Shown here piece after piece: positions 36,810-45,884 of a stretch of DNA of 64,000 nucleotides. A model generated the notes under the pieces. That model was not told the DNA's origin. It did no database searches and was given only the letters and a program-made list of their open reading frames with translations. This stretch comes from Cryobacterium sp. Y82 (GTDB taxonomy: Bacteria > Actinomycetota > Actinomycetes > Actinomycetales > Microbacteriaceae), in the NCBI RefSeq assembly GCF_002929495.1, contig NZ_PJJJ01000037.1, positions 186,001 to 250,000 on the forward strand, in the 5' to 3' direction. Each line of letters opens with the position of its first letter. Positions within the stretch are counted from its first letter, which is position 1. Position numbers and translations under genes: made by a program.

Positions 36810-36891
36810 GTGTCACCCCGAAGGGCTCCCGGAACTGCTATCTATATCTATTACTGCAGGTAAATCTCGAAGCGACGAGTCGCGACGCGAT

Positions 36892-37005
36892 CTAACCCTG
36901 GCGCTGCTTGTGACGCGGGTTCTCGCAAATGACCATCACGTTGCCGTTACGGCGGATGACCTTGCACTTGTCACAGATCTTTTTGACGCTGGGCTTGACC
37001 TTCAT
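36892..37005 (-). CDS. rpmJ: 50S ribosomal protein L36
   Basis: 37 aa: [20 protein letters not shown], then [17 protein letters not shown]. The zinc-ribbon ligands C11, C14, C27 and H32 are all present, so this is the zinc-binding C+ form. It lies between infA and rpsM on the minus strand, with GGAA before the ATG. Confidence 0.97.
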   Translation of the reverse strand: MKVKPSVKKICDKCKVIRRNGNVMVICENPRHKQRQG

Positions 37006-37073
37006 GGTAATTCCTTGTTTTTTCGCTGTCTTCGTACCCTCGGGATGCCGAGGGCCGTTACTTACAGCAGCCG

Positions 37074-37295
37074 TTACTTGTAGCGGTAGACGATCCGGCC
37101 ACGGGTCAGATCGTAAGGACTCAACTCAACGATCACGCGGTCCTCCGGGAGGATACGGATGTAGTGCTGACGCATCTTGCCCGAGATGTGGGCAAGAACT
37201 CGGTGGCCGTTTGACAGCTCAACGCGAAACATCGCGTTGGGCAGAGCTTCGACTACTGCGCCCTCGATTTCGATGACACCGTCTTTTTTGGCCAT
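37074..37295 (-). CDS. infA: Translation initiation factor IF-1
   Basis: 73 aa from the ATG at 37295 ([20 protein letters not shown]). The S1-like OB fold segments [20 protein letters not shown] and [20 protein letters not shown] are diagnostic. It occupies the ribosomal A site during initiation. It is the first gene of the alpha-type transcript. The mtlD gene ends 127 bp upstream. Confidence 0.98.
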   Translation of the reverse strand: MAKKDGVIEIEGAVVEALPNAMFRVELSNGHRVLAHISGKMRQHYIRILPEDRVIVELSPYDLTRGRIVYRYK

Positions 37296-37385
37296 ACCCT
37301 CACTGTCGCTCTGTATTGATTGCTGGTCATGCGGGATTGATGTACGGACACGCCCGAAAAGGGCGACACCAGACACCAAGGATCA

Positions 37386-37415
37386 ATCTTATGGTATGAG
37401 ATTGCCTTTTGGCAA
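37386..37415 (-). promoter_or_regulatory. Predicted infA operon promoter overlapping a small hairpin
   Basis: On the minus strand TTGCCA (37410-37415) and TAAGAT (37386-37391) are spaced 18 bases apart. The -35 box lies inside the perfect hairpin ATTGCC-TTTT-GGCAAT (37401-37416), 7 bp past the mtlD stop. The promoter and the end of the mtl transcript therefore overlap. Confidence 0.55.
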
Positions 37416-37422
37416 TTCAGTC

Positions 37423-38571
37423 CTATAATCCCTGCGCGCGTCTTACTTCGAGCACGACCGACGCGAAGAGTGGATGCGCCGCATCGAGCCCGCAGACCTG
37501 CAGAACCGCGTACTCCGCGCTTTCGGCCCGGAGCATCCGTTGCAGCTCGACGCTCTGCTCGTCGGCCGCAACGTCAAAGCGCAGCAGCGCACCGATGGCG
37601 CCCAAGAGCGCCTCTGGCCTGATGCCGGATTCGATCAATTCCGCGGCCGGGCCGATGAACCGCTCGTTGCGGCCAAGTTTGCGCAGGGGCTGGCGGCCCA
37701 CTCGTTCGACGGTATCGAGCAGGGCTGGGTTGCTGAACCGAACGAGGATCTTTTCACGGTAGGCGCGCTGGGCGTCCTTGTCGAGTCCGTGCTTGGCAAC
37801 CAGCAGCGCCGACGTCTCTTCGAGCACGGCGCGGGCGGCCGCCACGACGGCCGGCACGTCGAGCGCCTCGGCTATCGTGTTGACGCCGGCCCGGCTGCCC
37901 AGGTAGGCAATGGTGGCGTGCCCGGTGTTCACCGTGAAGAGCTTGCGCTCTATATAGGGAAGGAGGTTGTTCACGAACGTGGCTCCCGGAATGACCGGAA
38001 CAGCATCGCCGAATGCGCCGCGTTCGATGACCCATTCGTAGAAGGCCTCCACCGTCACCGTGAGGCCCGCATCCGCTGCCTGGTTGGGCACGATGCGGTC
38101 GACGGCAGTATTCGCGAAGGCGGCGCGCGACGAGACGGCCGGCCAGTCGGCACCGGTCACGTGGCTGTGCACGTGCTCGGCGAGCAGGTCGGTGGCGTTG
38201 ATGGCGTTCTCACACGCCATCACGGCGAGCGGCGGCAGCGACGCTTCCCGGAGCGTTAGCCCGGCCGCGATGAGCGGGGCAACGAACTTGAGGATGTTCG
38301 GTCCGACGGCCGTCGTCACGACGTCGGCGGTGGCGATCTCGTCGATCAGCGCCTCGCTGTCGGTAGCGCTGTTGATGGCGCGGAACCCCTGCACCGTGTG
38401 CTGGCGGGCCCCCTCCCCCTTCTCGTGCACCTCATAGCTGGGTGCGGCGTGCAGCGCGTCGATGAGGGTCGAATTCACGTCAGCGAAGACCACCTCGTAC
38501 CCGGCTTCGTGCAGCAGGAGTCCGACGAAGCCGCGCCCGATGTTGCCCGCGCCGAAGTGAATGGCCTTCAT
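37423..38571 (-). CDS. mtlD: Mannitol-1-phosphate 5-dehydrogenase
   Basis: 382 aa. It starts [20 protein letters not shown], the NAD-binding motif of MtlD, followed by FADVN. The C-terminal domain holds the catalytic Lys in the usual [11 protein letters not shown] region and [13 protein letters not shown]. It oxidises imported mannitol-1-P to fructose-6-P. It overlaps mtlF by 4 bp and is the last gene of the PTS operon. Confidence 0.96.
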   Translation of the reverse strand: MKAIHFGAGNIGRGFVGLLLHEAGYEVVFADVNSTLIDALHAAPSYEVHEKGEGARQHTVQGFRAINSATDSEALIDEIATADVVTTAVGPNILKFVAPLIAAGLTLREASLPPLAVMACENAINATDLLAEHVHSHVTGADWPAVSSRAAFANTAVDRIVPNQAADAGLTVTVEAFYEWVIERGAFGDAVPVIPGATFVNNLLPYIERKLFTVNTGHATIAYLGSRAGVNTIAEALDVPAVVAAARAVLEETSALLVAKHGLDKDAQRAYREKILVRFSNPALLDTVERVGRQPLRKLGRNERFIGPAAELIESGIRPEALLGAIGALLRFDVAADEQSVELQRMLRAESAEYAVLQVCGLDAAHPLFASVVLEVRRAQGL

Positions 38572-39005
38572 TCTGCGTTGACCTCCTCAAGGAGGGCGAA
38601 AATTTCTTCGGCCGAGGCGGCGTCGATGAGTTTGGCCACCTCGTCTTCGTCGGAGAACACGATGGCGATCTTGGAGAGGATCTCGAGGTGCTCGTTGTTG
38701 AGCCCCGCGATACCCACGGCGAAACGCACCGGCTGGCCGTTCCAATCGATCGGCTCGGCGTAGCGCACGAGCGACAGGGCGGAGCGCAGGATCGATTCTT
38801 TCGCGTCGTTCGTGCCGTGCGGGATGGCGAGGAAGTTGCCCATGTACGTCGAAACGGATGCTTCGCGCTCAAACATGGACGCCACGTAGTCGTCGCTCAC
38901 GGCGCCGGACGCCACGAGGAGGCCACCGGCCTCGCGAATCGCCTCGTCGCGCGTGCGGGCCGTTCCGCGGGCAATCAGGTTGCGGGGTTCGAGGATCTGG
39001 CTCAT
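38568..39005 (-). CDS. mtlF: Mannitol-specific PTS enzyme IIA
   Basis: 145 aa from the ATG at 39005, which overlaps the mtlA stop by 4 bp. The phosphorylated His is in [19 protein letters not shown] (about residue 63), and [21 protein letters not shown] is also typical of EIIA-Mtl. It passes phosphate from HPr to the EIIB domain of MtlA. A longer in-frame reading to 39281 is antisense to conserved MtlA sequence and was discarded. Confidence 0.95.
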   Translation of the reverse strand: MSQILEPRNLIARGTARTRDEAIREAGGLLVASGAVSDDYVASMFEREASVSTYMGNFLAIPHGTNDAKESILRSALSLVRYAEPIDWNGQPVRFAVGIAGLNNEHLEILSKIAIVFSDEDEVAKLIDAASAEEIFALLEEVNAE

Positions 39006-40492
39006 GAGGTGACTCCTTCGTTGGTCTGGTGTTCGAGCATGCCCACGACTTCGTCGTACTTCGGGCTGTTCATGAAATTGTCGACGGAGACATGCACGGA
39101 GTCGGGTGACTTGGCCCGCGCACGGTCGGTCAGGTCCTGGTGCGTGATGACGAGATCGGCGCTGCCGTCGAGGTTGGCGATGGCCTGGTTGGTCACGGTG
39201 ATTCCCGCGATGCCGGCCTTCTTGATCTTGTTGCGCAGCACGGAGGCGCCCATCGCACTCGAGCCCATGCCGGCGTCGCACGCGAACACGATGTTGCGGA
39301 GGTCGCGGGTGGGGGCATTGTCGCCGGCCGCGGCATCCGTTGCGGTGGAGCCAACGAGGCTGCCGAGTACCGAACTGGCTTTGCCCTTGTTTGCCTCGGT
39401 CTTCGCCACGGCGGCGGTCAGGTCGAGACCGGCGCCCTCAGCGAGGTCGCGGCGACGGCTGGCGCGCAGGATGACGGCGGCGATCAGGAAGGAGACCGCT
39501 GCCGCACCGATGACCGACAAGATGACGCCGATGTAGCTCTCGGGCGACGTCTGGAAGAGCACGGCGAAGATACTGCCGGGCGAGGCGGGAGCGCGCAAGC
39601 CGGTGGCGAACGCCACGTTGATGGCCACACCGGTCATGCCGCCGCCGATGGCGGCCAGGATGAGAATCGGCTTCATGAGCACGTAGGGGAAGTAGATCTC
39701 GTGGATGCCGCCGAGGAACTGGATGATGATTGCGCCGGGCGCGCTGGCCCGGGCAATACCGGTTCCGAAGAAGGTGAACGCGAGCAGGATGCCCAGTCCG
39801 GGGCCGGGGTTGGCCTCGAGCAGGAACAAAATCGACTTGCCGGTGTCGGATACCTGCTGCACGCCGAGCGGGGTGAGCACGCCGTGGTTGATGGCGTTGT
39901 TGAGGAAGAGGATCTTGCCCGGTTCGATCAGGATGCTCGCGAGGGGCAGTAATCCGTTGGCGATCAGAAAGTCGACACCGGTTTCGAGCAGTTTGCTCAG
40001 CCCGATTACGAGCGGGGCGATACCGACGAACGCGCCGAGGGCGAGGATGGCACCGAGGATTCCAGCCGTGAAGTTGTTCACGAGCATCTCGAAGCCGGCC
40101 TTGACCTTGCCCTCCCAGATGCTGTCGACCTTCTTGAGCAGGTAGGCAGCGAGCGGGCCCACGATCATTGCTCCGATGAACATCGGAATGCTGCTGCCGA
40201 CGATTACACCCATCGTGGCGATCGTGGCGACCACGCCACCGCGGGTGTCATAAATCATGCGACCACCCGTGTTGGCGATCAAAAGCGGCAGCATGTAGAT
40301 GATCATCGGGTCGACGAGGGTTGCGAACGTCTCGTTGGGGGTCCATCCGGTGGGGATGAACAGCGCGGTGATCAGCCCCCATGCGATGAAGGCGGGAATG
40401 TTGGGCATGACCATTCCGCTGAGGAATGTGCCAAAGCGCTGCACGTGCACACGAGTGCCCGTTCGCTTGGTGTCGGCTGACGTCGTCGTCAT
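39002..40492 (-). CDS. mtlA: Mannitol-specific PTS enzyme IICB
   Basis: 496 aa. The N-terminal EIIC domain (residues 15-350, about eight to ten helices; RFGTFLSGMVMPNIPAFIAW) forms the channel with the GGIHEIYFPYVLMKP motif. The C-terminal EIIB domain (about 400-490) carries the phosphorylated Cys in VFACDAGMGSSAMGASVLR. EIIA is a separate protein here (mtlF), unlike the three-domain E. coli MtlA. It overlaps ptsI and mtlF by 4 bp each. Confidence 0.96.
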   Translation of the reverse strand: MTTTSADTKRTGTRVHVQRFGTFLSGMVMPNIPAFIAWGLITALFIPTGWTPNETFATLVDPMIIYMLPLLIANTGGRMIYDTRGGVVATIATMGVIVGSSIPMFIGAMIVGPLAAYLLKKVDSIWEGKVKAGFEMLVNNFTAGILGAILALGAFVGIAPLVIGLSKLLETGVDFLIANGLLPLASILIEPGKILFLNNAINHGVLTPLGVQQVSDTGKSILFLLEANPGPGLGILLAFTFFGTGIARASAPGAIIIQFLGGIHEIYFPYVLMKPILILAAIGGGMTGVAINVAFATGLRAPASPGSIFAVLFQTSPESYIGVILSVIGAAAVSFLIAAVILRASRRRDLAEGAGLDLTAAVAKTEANKGKASSVLGSLVGSTATDAAAGDNAPTRDLRNIVFACDAGMGSSAMGASVLRNKIKKAGIAGITVTNQAIANLDGSADLVITHQDLTDRARAKSPDSVHVSVDNFMNSPKYDEVVGMLEHQTNEGVTS

Positions 40493-42204
40493 TTCAGTAC
40501 CTTTCTAGGGTGTGCTGCACGGGAAGGTTCGGAACGAGAAGATGAATCAAGAAATGTGGCGGCCATGGTCGTGACCGCTTCGCGAGCGGATGCCGCATCC
40601 TCGGCGTCGAGGGCAAGCTCGGCCAACAGCCGGGCCTGCTCGCTCGTGAAGTCCGCCAGGGTCGCCCGCACGTCGGCGAGGGCTGAAGCCGACATCGAGA
40701 GGCTCGTTGCGCCCAGGCCGACGAGCACCACGGCGAGCAGCGGATCCGCGGCGGCCTCACCGCACACCCCGACGGGCTTGCCGAGCTCGGCACCGGCGGC
40801 ACCGACCTCGGCCACCAGGCGCAGTACCGCGGGGTTCCACGGGTCCTGGAATGCGGCCACGGAGCCGAGCAGGCGGTCGGCTGCGAGCGTGTACTGGGTG
40901 AGGTCGTTCGTGCCGATCGAGGCAAAGTCGGCGTGCCGCAGGATGCGATCGGCGAGAAGCGCGGCGGCGGGGATCTCGACCATCACCCCGGCGGTCTTGA
41001 GCCCGAGCTCGCGCGCGAGTGCCACGAAGTAGCGGGTCTCCTCCACGGTGGCGACCATCGGGGCCATTACCCACAGGTCAGCCTCGGTGGCGGCGTCCGC
41101 CTGGGCGAGCGCTTCCAGTTGGTCGCGCAGTATCTGCTCGGATGCACGCAGCGCGCGCAGCCCCCGCAGGCCGAGGGCCGGGTTTTCTTCGCGGGCGTCG
41201 TTGAGGAAGGCCAGCGGCTTGTCCGCCCCGGCATCCAATGCACGGACCACGACCTTCTTGCCGGGGAAGGCGCGCAGCATCCGCTCGTATTCGAAGCGCT
41301 GCTCGGCCACGGTCGGCGCGGTGACGGCGTCGAGAAACAGAAATTCGGTGCGGAACAGGCCAACGCCCTCCGCGCCGAGGGCGACGGCCGCGGCCGCTCC
41401 GTCGGCCGACCCGAGGTTCGACAGAAGCGGAATCGGGGTACCATCCGCGAGGCGGCCCGGTGACACCGGCGCGAGCGCGTGGGCGGCCCGAGCGGCCACA
41501 CATGCGTGCGCCTGGGAGAGTTGCTCGGCACTGGGTGATGTGATCACCAGGTTGTTCGCGGCGTCCAAAATGACCTCGTCGCCATCGGTGAGGTCCGCCG
41601 CATCGACCGCGCGCACGATGGCCACAATGGACTTTTCGCGGGCCAGGATCGCGGTGTGCGAGGTGGGGCCCCCGTCGAGGGTGATCAGGCCGAGTACCTG
41701 GCCGAGGTCGAGGGTTGCAGTGTCGGCCGGAGCCAGGTCGCGAGCTACGAGGATGAACGGCTGTCCCCGGTCGGGCACCCCGGGCGCCGCGACTCCAGAG
41801 AGACGTGCGACGACGCGCTGCGAGACGTCGTCGAGGTCGCCCGCTCGCTCTGCCATGTAGCCGCCGAGCTCGGTCAGCATGTTACGGAAGGCCGCGAAGG
41901 CCTCGAAGACCGCCCGTTCTGCCGTCGCGCCAGCGGCAAGCCGCAGCGTGACGTCATCAACGAGGCTGGGGTCTTCGGCCATCATGGACTGGGCCTCGAG
42001 TACCTCGCCGGCCACTCCGCCGGCCCGCTTCGCGCGGGCGAGGAGGTCGGCTGCAACGGCGCCGAGGGCTTCGGTGACGCGGTCGCCCTCCTCCGCCGGC
42101 GTCAGAGCGCTGGGCGCGGCGACGGGGTCGGGCAGCGGGTCGGACATGCGCACGACACGGCCCACAACGACACCCTGACCGATTCCGATTCCCTGCAGTT
42201 CCAT
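40489..42204 (-). CDS. ptsI: PTS enzyme I (PEP-protein phosphotransferase)
   Basis: 571 aa, full length. The active His is in TLDGGPTSHTAILAREKSIV (about residue 185). The PEP-binding domain shows FRTEFLFLD, the Mg/PEP segment ASIGTNDLTQYTLAADR and the Cys loop GVCGEAAADP. It takes phosphate from PEP and gives it to HPr. It is placed in the mannitol operon after ptsH rather than with a separate pts locus, so it may be induced with mannitol. Confidence 0.96.
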   Translation of the reverse strand: MELQGIGIGQGVVVGRVVRMSDPLPDPVAAPSALTPAEEGDRVTEALGAVAADLLARAKRAGGVAGEVLEAQSMMAEDPSLVDDVTLRLAAGATAERAVFEAFAAFRNMLTELGGYMAERAGDLDDVSQRVVARLSGVAAPGVPDRGQPFILVARDLAPADTATLDLGQVLGLITLDGGPTSHTAILAREKSIVAIVRAVDAADLTDGDEVILDAANNLVITSPSAEQLSQAHACVAARAAHALAPVSPGRLADGTPIPLLSNLGSADGAAAAVALGAEGVGLFRTEFLFLDAVTAPTVAEQRFEYERMLRAFPGKKVVVRALDAGADKPLAFLNDAREENPALGLRGLRALRASEQILRDQLEALAQADAATEADLWVMAPMVATVEETRYFVALARELGLKTAGVMVEIPAAALLADRILRHADFASIGTNDLTQYTLAADRLLGSVAAFQDPWNPAVLRLVAEVGAAGAELGKPVGVCGEAAADPLLAVVLVGLGATSLSMSASALADVRATLADFTSEQARLLAELALDAEDAASAREAVTTMAATFLDSSSRSEPSRAAHPRKVLK

Positions 42205-42213
42205 GCGCAGCCC

Positions 42214-42480
42214 CTAAGCGTCGTGGTCGACGAGCAGCAGCCGGGCCAGCTCGTCGAGGATTGTCTCGGCCGTGTCCCCGTCGGCTGCAAGGGTGACCTC
42301 GTCACCGTGGCCGATGCCGAGAGAGATGATGCCGAGAATGCTCGCGGCGTTGACGGTCTTGCCGCCGGTCTTGGTGAGCGTAATGGGGACACCCGCAGCC
42401 GCGGCGGCCTGGCTGAAAAGTTTCGCCGGACGAGCGTGCAGTCCGTGGGTCGATCCGATGAGAACGGTGCGTTCGAGCAT
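42214..42480 (-). CDS. ptsH: Phosphocarrier protein HPr
   Basis: 88 aa from the ATG at 42480. The active His15 lies in STHGLHARPAKLF. Ser47 in NAASILGIISLG corresponds to the regulatory Ser46 of Firmicutes HPr; whether an HPr kinase exists here cannot be told. It lies 9 bp before ptsI. A longer open frame upstream to 42837 is not real. Confidence 0.96.
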   Translation of the reverse strand: MLERTVLIGSTHGLHARPAKLFSQAAAAAGVPITLTKTGGKTVNAASILGIISLGIGHGDEVTLAADGDTAETILDELARLLLVDHDA

Positions 42481-42542
42481 TGCGGTACCTTTCGTTGCGT
42501 GTGCGTTATGCGGCAGGTGCTGGGAGTACTGGTCTGCCACAG

Positions 42543-42854
42543 TCATGAACGTGTGCTGGCCGTTGCGAGGGCCAGGTCGAGGGCCTCTTCGCCATCGCGA
42601 GCGCTGAAGACCGTCGCGGGCATCAAGCTGGCCAGCACGCCGGCCACTGCGGCTTGCTGCTGGATCTGGGCGAACATCCCTTGCAGATGCGGACCCACGA
42701 GAAGCACATCGATGACCGGCAGCATGCTCGCCAGATCGGATTCGCTTCCGGCGGTCACGTGAGCGGACATCCCACGGGCCGCCGCGCTCCTGCGTAGCCG
42801 CAGCGCCACGAACGTGCTGGACGCACCGGCACCACACACAATATGAATCCTCAT
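42543..42854 (-). CDS. Orphan PTS EIIB-like protein (lactose/chitobiose or galactitol type)
   Basis: 103 aa from the ATG at 42854, with GGGTGA nearby. It starts MRIHIVCGAGASSTFVALRL: a P-loop Cys (C7) followed by GAGASS as in free-standing EIIB subunits. The later segment VIDVLLVGPHLQGMFAQIQQ matches EIIB-Lac/Chb. No EIIC or EIIA of that family is in the window, while MtlA already has its own EIIB. It is the first gene of the operon, 62 bp before ptsH. A regulatory or alternative phosphate acceptor role is possible. Confidence 0.75.
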   Translation of the reverse strand: MRIHIVCGAGASSTFVALRLRRSAAARGMSAHVTAGSESDLASMLPVIDVLLVGPHLQGMFAQIQQQAAVAGVLASLMPATVFSARDGEEALDLALATASTRS

Positions 42855-42882
42855 CGATTCACCCTTTCGTCGTCGACGCACA

Positions 42883-42902
42883 GCAGACTTGTTACAGTCT
42901 GC
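42883..42902. promoter_or_regulatory. Inverted repeat in the PTS operon / mtlR spacer
   Basis: GCAGACT (42883-42889) and AGTCTGC (42896-42902) are perfect 7-bp arms with the 6-base spacer TGTTAC, about 30 bp upstream of the EIIB start. Size and position suit an operator for MtlR or a repressor. Confidence 0.45.
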
Positions 42903-42912
42903 CGGGCACCCC

Positions 42913-42950
42913 TTCCGGGGGCCACCAGACTCATTGCCGCACCCCCGGAA
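42913..42950. promoter_or_regulatory. Second inverted repeat in the PTS operon / mtlR spacer
   Basis: TTCCGGGGG (42913-42921) and CCCCCGGAA (42942-42950) are perfect 9-bp arms with a 20-base spacer, centred between the divergent start codons. As RNA it could be a leader stem; as DNA, two regulator half-sites about three helical turns apart. Confidence 0.45.
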
Positions 42951-43013
42951 ACCCTCGGGTTCGGCAGATAAGATCTACTCGATGGGACCGCGCACGACAC
43001 AGAACAAGGCACA

Positions 43014-44927
43014 ATGAGCGACAACCAATCGAGGATGCTCGACTACCTCTTCCGTTCCCCCGGCTGGGTCACGGCAGGTGAATTGGCCGAACACCTCGGT
43101 GTGACTCCGCGCACCGTACGCAGTTACGTCACGATTGTGAAGACGGCGGCGGACCCGCTCGAGGTGATCGAGTCGGGACCGGCCGGCTACCGCGTCAACC
43201 GTGAGGCCTACGCGGCATTCCGCACAGCACCGCCGCGGCAGCACGCGGAGTCGGACACACCGCAGCGCCGTCTGTACCAGCTGGTTCGTCGCCTCACCGA
43301 CTCGGCAGAGGGCCTCGACGTCTATGAGCTCGCGGCCGAGACCTTCGTGAGCGACTCCACCGTCGAGGCCGACCTGTCTCGGGTGCGCGCACTCCTGCCC
43401 GACACGGGACTCTCCCTGGCCCGCCACGGCAGCCGAGTGACTCTTCTCGGATCCGAAACCGACCGGCGCCGCCTGATCAGCCGGATGTTCCGCGAAGAGT
43501 CCGCCCGCGGTTTGCTCGAACTTGCGGCCATCCAGAAGGAATTCCCGTCTGACAGCCTCGGTGCGTTCAAGACCGACCTGATCGCCATGCTCGACGCCCA
43601 GGGTTATTTCGTGAATGAGTACGGCACCAACAATGTTCTGCTGCACGTGGCCATCGCCGTCGACCGGGTGAGCAAGCGCGCCGCTGCCAGAGCCGACGAA
43701 GCACCAGACGTCGGCGAGCACCTCACGGTTGCGTTGGCCAGTCTCATCGACACCCATTTCGGCGTCGTGCTTGATCTCAGCGACCTTGCCTACCTCGTGC
43801 TCCTCCTGCAGACCCGGGTCGTGACGCCCGGACACGACGAGGCCACCGACGCGATCAACGCAACCGTCGCCCGTGCCGGGGACCTCGAGGTCATGCGACG
43901 CATCGTGGCTCAGGCCAGCGAGGAATATCTTGTCGACCTGGCCGACGAGGATTTCATCACCCGACTCACGCTGCACGTGCGCAACCTCATCGACCGCGCA
44001 CAGGTGCGGGATTACTCACGCAATCCGCTCACCCGGTCGATCAAGACCGCCTATCCGATGATCTACGAACTCGCCGTGTACATCGCGAGCGAACTGCAGC
44101 GCCAGGAGCAGATCCACATCAACGACGACGAGATCGCCTACATCGCGATGCACGTCGGCTCATACCTGCAACAGCATTCCCAATCCGAGCAGCTCGTCAC
44201 CTGCGTGATCGTCTGCCCCAATTACTACACGATGCACGTGCAGTTGCGTCAGCGCATCGAACGGGTTCTCGGCGACGACTTGACCATCGTGGACCAGATC
44301 ACGCGCAGTGACGTGCCGTGGGCAGACCTTCGTGCCGACCTCGTTCTCACCACGATCGAGCCGCCTGTCCCGGCCGACTACGTGATCGTCATCCAGCCGT
44401 TCCTCACGGAGCGCGACGTGCACCGAATCCGCGAGGCGGCCATCCGTGTGCGCCGCCTTCGTCGGCGGTCGCACATTAAAAAGGATCTGCTGCAGTTTTT
44501 CGACGAGTCCCTCTACCTGCGCAACTTCGCCGCCCCCAACGAGGAAGCGATGATCCGCGAGCTCGGCGGGCGCATGGTCGCGCGCGGACTCATCGATCCC
44601 AGCTACGTCGACGGCGCCATTGAACGCGAGCGGATGTCGTCGACCGCGTTCACCGACCACCTCGCCGTGCCACACGCCATGACCATGACCGCGCAGCAGA
44701 CGTCCATTGCCATTGCCGTCAACAACTCCCCCATGCCCTGGGGTGACAGCCGCGTCAACGTCGTCGCCCTGATCGCGTTCAGCGCTGACGGGCGGGCGTC
44801 GTTCCAGTCCATCTTCGACCAGTTCGTCGAGGTCTTCACCGAACGGGCCGACGTGCAGCGTCTCATCAAACGCTCGGTGGACTTCCCGTCTTTTATCGAC
44901 GAGCTCGTGCACCTCATCGACCAGTAG
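43014..44927 (+). CDS. mtlR: PRD-domain PTS regulator of the mannitol operon (MtlR/BglG type)
   Basis: 637 aa. Domains in order: HTH (about 5-60, VTAGELAEHLGVTPRTVRSY), a second HTH-like region, PRD1 (His in NVLLHVAIAVDRV), PRD2 (YPMIYELAVYIASEL and EIAYIAMHVGSYL), an EIIB-Gat-like domain (VTCVIVCPNYYTMHVQLRQR), and a C-terminal EIIA-Mtl-like domain with the His in HLAVPHAM. HPr and EII phosphorylate the PRDs and EII-like domains to set activity. It is divergent from the PTS operon across 159 bp and is almost certainly its activator. Confidence 0.93.
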   Translation: MSDNQSRMLDYLFRSPGWVTAGELAEHLGVTPRTVRSYVTIVKTAADPLEVIESGPAGYRVNREAYAAFRTAPPRQHAESDTPQRRLYQLVRRLTDSAEGLDVYELAAETFVSDSTVEADLSRVRALLPDTGLSLARHGSRVTLLGSETDRRRLISRMFREESARGLLELAAIQKEFPSDSLGAFKTDLIAMLDAQGYFVNEYGTNNVLLHVAIAVDRVSKRAAARADEAPDVGEHLTVALASLIDTHFGVVLDLSDLAYLVLLLQTRVVTPGHDEATDAINATVARAGDLEVMRRIVAQASEEYLVDLADEDFITRLTLHVRNLIDRAQVRDYSRNPLTRSIKTAYPMIYELAVYIASELQRQEQIHINDDEIAYIAMHVGSYLQQHSQSEQLVTCVIVCPNYYTMHVQLRQRIERVLGDDLTIVDQITRSDVPWADLRADLVLTTIEPPVPADYVIVIQPFLTERDVHRIREAAIRVRRLRRRSHIKKDLLQFFDESLYLRNFAAPNEEAMIRELGGRMVARGLIDPSYVDGAIERERMSSTAFTDHLAVPHAMTMTAQQTSIAIAVNNSPMPWGDSRVNVVALIAFSADGRASFQSIFDQFVEVFTERADVQRLIKRSVDFPSFIDELVHLIDQ

Positions 44928-44930
44928 AGC

Positions 44931-45761
44931 CTAGGCGATCGGAACGGGAACGATGCCGAATTGGGCGAGACCGGCGGCCCCACCATCGTCGGCGGTGAGC
45001 ACCCAGATGCCGTCCTCGTGCACGGCAACGCTGTGTTCCCAGTGTGCGGCGGCCAGGCCGTCGCTCGTGGCGACGGTCCAGTTGTCTTCGCGGGTGTAGG
45101 TGTCGATCGAGCCGAGAACGACCATCGGCTCGATGGCTACGACAAGTCCCGGCTTGACAGAAGGCCCCTTCTGGCGCACGCGGTAGTTGAACACGGGCGG
45201 GTCTTCGTGCATGGACCGGCCGATGCCGTGGCCGACATAGTCCGTCAGTATGCCGTAGCTGCCCTGCGACTCCACATAGTCCTCGATGGCTTCGCCGACC
45301 TCGTTCAGGTGACGGGCGGTGTGAAGACGGGCAATACCGTGCCACAGCGACTGCTCGGTCACGTCGGAGAGCTTCTGGCGTTCGGCCACGAGCTCGGGGC
45401 GCGTCGCGTCGGGCAGCACGAAGCTGAAGGCGGCGTCGCCGTTCCAACCCTCGATGATCGCGCCGCTGTCGATCGACACGATGTCACCGGCGCCGAGGCG
45501 GCGCGCGGACGGGATGCCGTGCACGACGTCGTCGTTCACCGACGCGCACACGGTGTGGTGGTATCCCTGTTCAAGCTTGAAGTTGGGCTTGCCACCGAGC
45601 GCGACGATCGCAGCCTCGGCCGCAGCATCGATGTCGAGGGTGGTGGCGCCGACGACTATGGCCGCGCGGGCAGCCGTGAGCGACGCCGCGGTGGCCAGGC
45701 CGGGCGCGACCATGAGGCGCAGCTGGGCCGGATTCTTGTAGATGGAACGTCGAAGACTCAC
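44931..45761 (-). CDS. map: Methionine aminopeptidase type I
   Basis: 276 aa, GTG start with AGGAAA upstream. The metal ligands are visible: Asp in VSIDSGAIIEGWNGDAAF (two Asp), His in GHGIGRSMHEDPPV, Glu in VAIEPMV and Glu in HWEHSVAVHEDG. It removes the initiator Met. The gene converges with mtlR 3 bp away. In relatives map is usually followed by infA; here the PTS module separates them. Confidence 0.96.
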   Translation of the reverse strand: MSLRRSIYKNPAQLRLMVAPGLATAASLTAARAAIVVGATTLDIDAAAEAAIVALGGKPNFKLEQGYHHTVCASVNDDVVHGIPSARRLGAGDIVSIDSGAIIEGWNGDAAFSFVLPDATRPELVAERQKLSDVTEQSLWHGIARLHTARHLNEVGEAIEDYVESQGSYGILTDYVGHGIGRSMHEDPPVFNYRVRQKGPSVKPGLVVAIEPMVVLGSIDTYTREDNWTVATSDGLAAAHWEHSVAVHEDGIWVLTADDGGAAGLAQFGIVPVPIA

Positions 45762-45829
45762 TGATTTTCCTACAAACTAGCTCCGAACAAGGGAGCGATA
45801 TTTTATGTATTGGTTGTTCACATGCTGAT

Positions 45830-45853
45830 GGGCCGGGCCGAAAGGCCCGGCCC
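45830..45853. terminator. Perfect hairpin with tetraloop between adk and map
   Basis: GGGCCGGGCC (45830-45839), loop GAAA, GGCCCGGCCC (45844-45853): a 10-bp G+C stem with no mismatch, 31 bp past the adk stop on the minus strand. No clear U-tract follows, so it may be a stabilising 3' stem or a weak terminator that separates secY-adk from map. Confidence 0.6.
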
Positions 45854-45884
45854 GAAACGGTCAAAGCGGCTCAGAAAAACCGGT

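Noticed and set aside
38568..39281. mtlF read as a 237-aa protein
   Set aside because: The first 92 residues are an off-frame reading of the conserved EIIB domain of MtlA, and the EIIA family starts at the ATG at 39005, which overlaps the mtlA stop.
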